This document shows, one piece after another, positions 33,922-35,898 of a stretch of DNA of 35,898 bases. Positions within the stretch are counted from its first letter, which is position 1. The number at the start of each line of letters is the position of its first letter. Location: positions 78,731 to 114,628 of the forward strand of contig CALRGR010000001.1 in the NCBI GenBank assembly GCA_943357985.1, written 5' to 3'. The notes below the pieces were generated by a model that worked only from the letters and a program-made list of their open reading frames with translations, ran no database searches and was not told where the DNA came from. Position numbers and translations under genes: made by a program. The stretch comes from Candidatus Levybacteria bacterium GW2011_GWA1_37_16 (GTDB lineage Bacteria > Patescibacteriota > Microgenomatia > Levybacterales > UBA12049).

Positions 33922-34475
33922 AGATCACTTTTGTAACAGGGAGCAAGGCAAAAGTTAGGGAAGCGGAGAAAATATTAAATATTCCATTGGAGATAAAGTC
34001 GATTGATTTAGATGAGATTCAAGAGCTGGATTTAGAAAAAATTGCGGTTCACAAAATAAACCAGGCTTATGAATTAGTTAGGAAGCCTGTAATAGTAGAC
34101 GATGTATCAGTAGAAATAGATGCATGGAAAGGTTTTCCTGGGCCTCTAATAAAATGGATGTTAAAAAACGAAAATGATTCAGCTAAGTTATTACTAAAGA
34201 TGTTAAAAGGAGAAAAGAATAGGAAAGCAAAAGCAAGGCTTGCGATAGGATTCCACGATGGTAAGAAAGCACACGTTTTTTATGGAGAAGTTAATGGAAA
34301 GATTGCCGAGGAAATAAGAGGTGAGAATGGGTTTGGTTGGGATCCAGTATTCATTCCCGATGGGGAAGAAAAAACTTATGCTCAGATGTCTATTGATGAA
34401 AAAAACAAAGTCTCCCACAGAAGGAAGGCTCTTGACAAACTTAGTGATTTTCTAAAAGAGAATTACGGTATATAA
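33918..34475 (+). CDS. Non-canonical purine NTP pyrophosphatase (Ham1/RdgB/ITPA family)
   Basis: ITFVTGSKAKVREAEKIL, PVIVDDVSVEIDAWKGFPGPLIKW, GFGWDPVFIPDGEEKTYAQM. Confidence 0.93.
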   Translation: MKITFVTGSKAKVREAEKILNIPLEIKSIDLDEIQELDLEKIAVHKINQAYELVRKPVIVDDVSVEIDAWKGFPGPLIKWMLKNENDSAKLLLKMLKGEKNRKAKARLAIGFHDGKKAHVFYGEVNGKIAEEIRGENGFGWDPVFIPDGEEKTYAQMSIDEKNKVSHRRKALDKLSDFLKENYGI

Positions 34476-34476
34476 T
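34471..34476 (+). promoter_or_regulatory. -10 element of serS, leaderless
   Basis: TATAAT then 6 nt then ATG 34483; no convincing -35. Confidence 0.4.
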
Positions 34477-34482
34477 ACAAAC

Positions 34483-35736
34483 ATGGTTGATATAAAATTT
34501 TTGAGAGAAAATCCGGAAGCAGTTCGAAAGTTCTCAATTGATAAGGGAGTAGAAATAGACGTCACTCATATTTTAGAAATTGATACTAAATATCAAGAAC
34601 TTTCCTCGTCCGTTCAGGCATTGCGGGAAGAAAGAAATAAGCTTGCAAAAGAGAGAAATATTGAAGCAGGCAAAGAACTAAAAAATAAACTGGAAAAAGA
34701 AGAGCAAGCGCTAAAAGCAGTCGAGCAGGAGCGGACGCAGTGGCTTTATAGAATTCCTAATCCGGCGCTTGCGGATATAGCTGTCGGAGATGAGTCTAGA
34801 AATGAAGTTGTAAGAAAAGTAGGAGAAATTAAGAAGTTTGATTTTAAGCCGCTTGACCATCTGGAGATTGGAGAACGTTTGGACATAATAGATGTAAAAA
34901 GAGCTGCAAAAGTTTCCGGAACAAGGTTTGCGTATCTTAAAAATGACGGTGTTCTTTTAGAATTTGCGATTGTTCAATTTGCTCTCGAAACCTTGATAAA
35001 AGAAGGATTTACTCCTGTTGTTCCTCCTGCAATTATTAAGAAAGAAACAATGCAAGCGCTCGGCTATATGGAAAATGGAGGGGAAGAAGATATGTTTTGG
35101 CTCGATAAAGATGGCATGGTTCTTGTAGGGACTGCTGAACAAAGCATTGTGCCTATGTATAAGGATGAAATTTTTGCTAAACAAGACTTGCCAAAAAGAT
35201 ACGTTGGTTTTTCCTCGTCTTTTAGAAGAGAAGCAGGCAGTTATGGAAAAGATACAAGGGGAATTTTACGCGTTCATCAATTCGACAAGGTAGAGATGGT
35301 TTCTTTTGTTGCGCAGGAGAATGACAAGGAAGAGCATAAATTCTTACTATCTCTTGAAGAGAAGCTTTGGCAGTCCTTAGAGATTCCATGCCAGGTTGTA
35401 AAAATGGCAACCGGTGATTTAGGATTTCCGATTGCCGGTAAATTTGATATAGAAGCATGGATTCCGTCAGAAGGAAAATATAGAGAAGTTACTTCATGCT
35501 CTACAACCACAGATTTTCAAGCCAGAAGATTAAATATTAAATATCAAGATGATCCGCCAGCTGGCGGAGAAAAAAAGTTTGTTTATATTCTAAATGGAAC
35601 AGCATTTGCAATTGGGAGAACTATTGTTGCAATTTTAGAAAATTATCAGCAAAAAGATGGAAGTGTCTTAGTGCCAAAAGTTTTGCAAAAATATGTAGGA
35701 AAAACTGTAATAAAAGTGAGCAAATATCTTCTTTGA
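34483..35736 (+). CDS. serS: Seryl-tRNA synthetase
   Basis: MVDIKFLRENPEAVRKF, GTAEQSIVPMYKDEIF, REVTSCSTTTDFQARRLNIKY, LNGTAFAIGRTIVAILENYQ. Confidence 0.97.
   Translation: MVDIKFLRENPEAVRKFSIDKGVEIDVTHILEIDTKYQELSSSVQALREERNKLAKERNIEAGKELKNKLEKEEQALKAVEQERTQWLYRIPNPALADIAVGDESRNEVVRKVGEIKKFDFKPLDHLEIGERLDIIDVKRAAKVSGTRFAYLKNDGVLLEFAIVQFALETLIKEGFTPVVPPAIIKKETMQALGYMENGGEEDMFWLDKDGMVLVGTAEQSIVPMYKDEIFAKQDLPKRYVGFSSSFRREAGSYGKDTRGILRVHQFDKVEMVSFVAQENDKEEHKFLLSLEEKLWQSLEIPCQVVKMATGDLGFPIAGKFDIEAWIPSEGKYREVTSCSTTTDFQARRLNIKYQDDPPAGGEKKFVYILNGTAFAIGRTIVAILENYQQKDGSVLVPKVLQKYVGKTVIKVSKYLL
35553..35568. repeat. 16-nt perfect palindrome in serS
   Basis: TCCGCCAGCTGGCGGA. Confidence 0.8.
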
Positions 35737-35881
35737 TTTTACCCGTTAAAACAGCCTAAACTTCTACTTTTGAAGCAAGGAAAAAGCCTTGACAAAAAAT
35801 ATAAAATAATTCACGATAAATTTAGTAATCCTGCCCCACTTTCGTTTGTGGAATAGGGATAGGAAAAAGGAGGTGATTCAC

Positions 35882-35898
35882 ATGGCAGCAAAGAAAAA
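35882..35898 (+). CDS. Start of a new gene, MAAKK..., truncated by window end
   Basis: AAAAAGGAGGTGATTCAC SD followed by ATGGCAGCAAAGAAAAA. Confidence 0.6.

Noticed and set aside
35789-35822. Promoter for the last gene (TTGACA at 35789)
   Set aside because: No convincing -10 at 16-18 nt spacing; left unannotated.

Overview
AT-rich bacterial chromosomal segment, ~36 kb, densely coded. The first third is the distal part of the spc/alpha ribosomal-protein super-operon: rplX tail, rplE, rpsN, rpsH, rplF, rplR, rpsE, rplO, secY, adk, a kinase-cmk fusion, map, infA, rpmJ, rpsM, rpsK, rpsD, rpoA, rplQ, rplM, rpsI. It continues with uppS-like, tRNA-Pro(GGG), recA, recX, RNase Y, HU, an AI-2E exporter, the RNase P RNA, a UvrD helicase-Fe-S nuclease fusion, a cupredoxin, rmuC, tsaD, DUF192, a cytidylyltransferase-like gene, vanW, an anchored solute-binding protein, a nucleotidyltransferase, an archaeal-type PPAT + GTP-dependent dephospho-CoA kinase fusion, gdhA, greA, an ACT protein, GNAT, class-I lysS, an ITPase and serS. 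Absence of rpmD (L30) between rpsE and rplO, together with the gene content, suggests a CPR/Patescibacteria genome, possibly Microgenomates (inference). I found no defence, CRISPR or phage module. The most unusual signals are sequence-level. (1) Five sites carry different sequences that all show 7-nt periodicity; three lie in frame inside essential genes. (2) Palindromic elements sit in frame inside conserved enzymes. (3) A recurrent TANAAT-N6-start-codon arrangement predicts leaderless mRNAs. (4) Structured leaders precede rpmJ, rny and greA. (5) An archaeal-type CoA pathway gene fusion is present. All calls come from reading the sequence; no database search was run.
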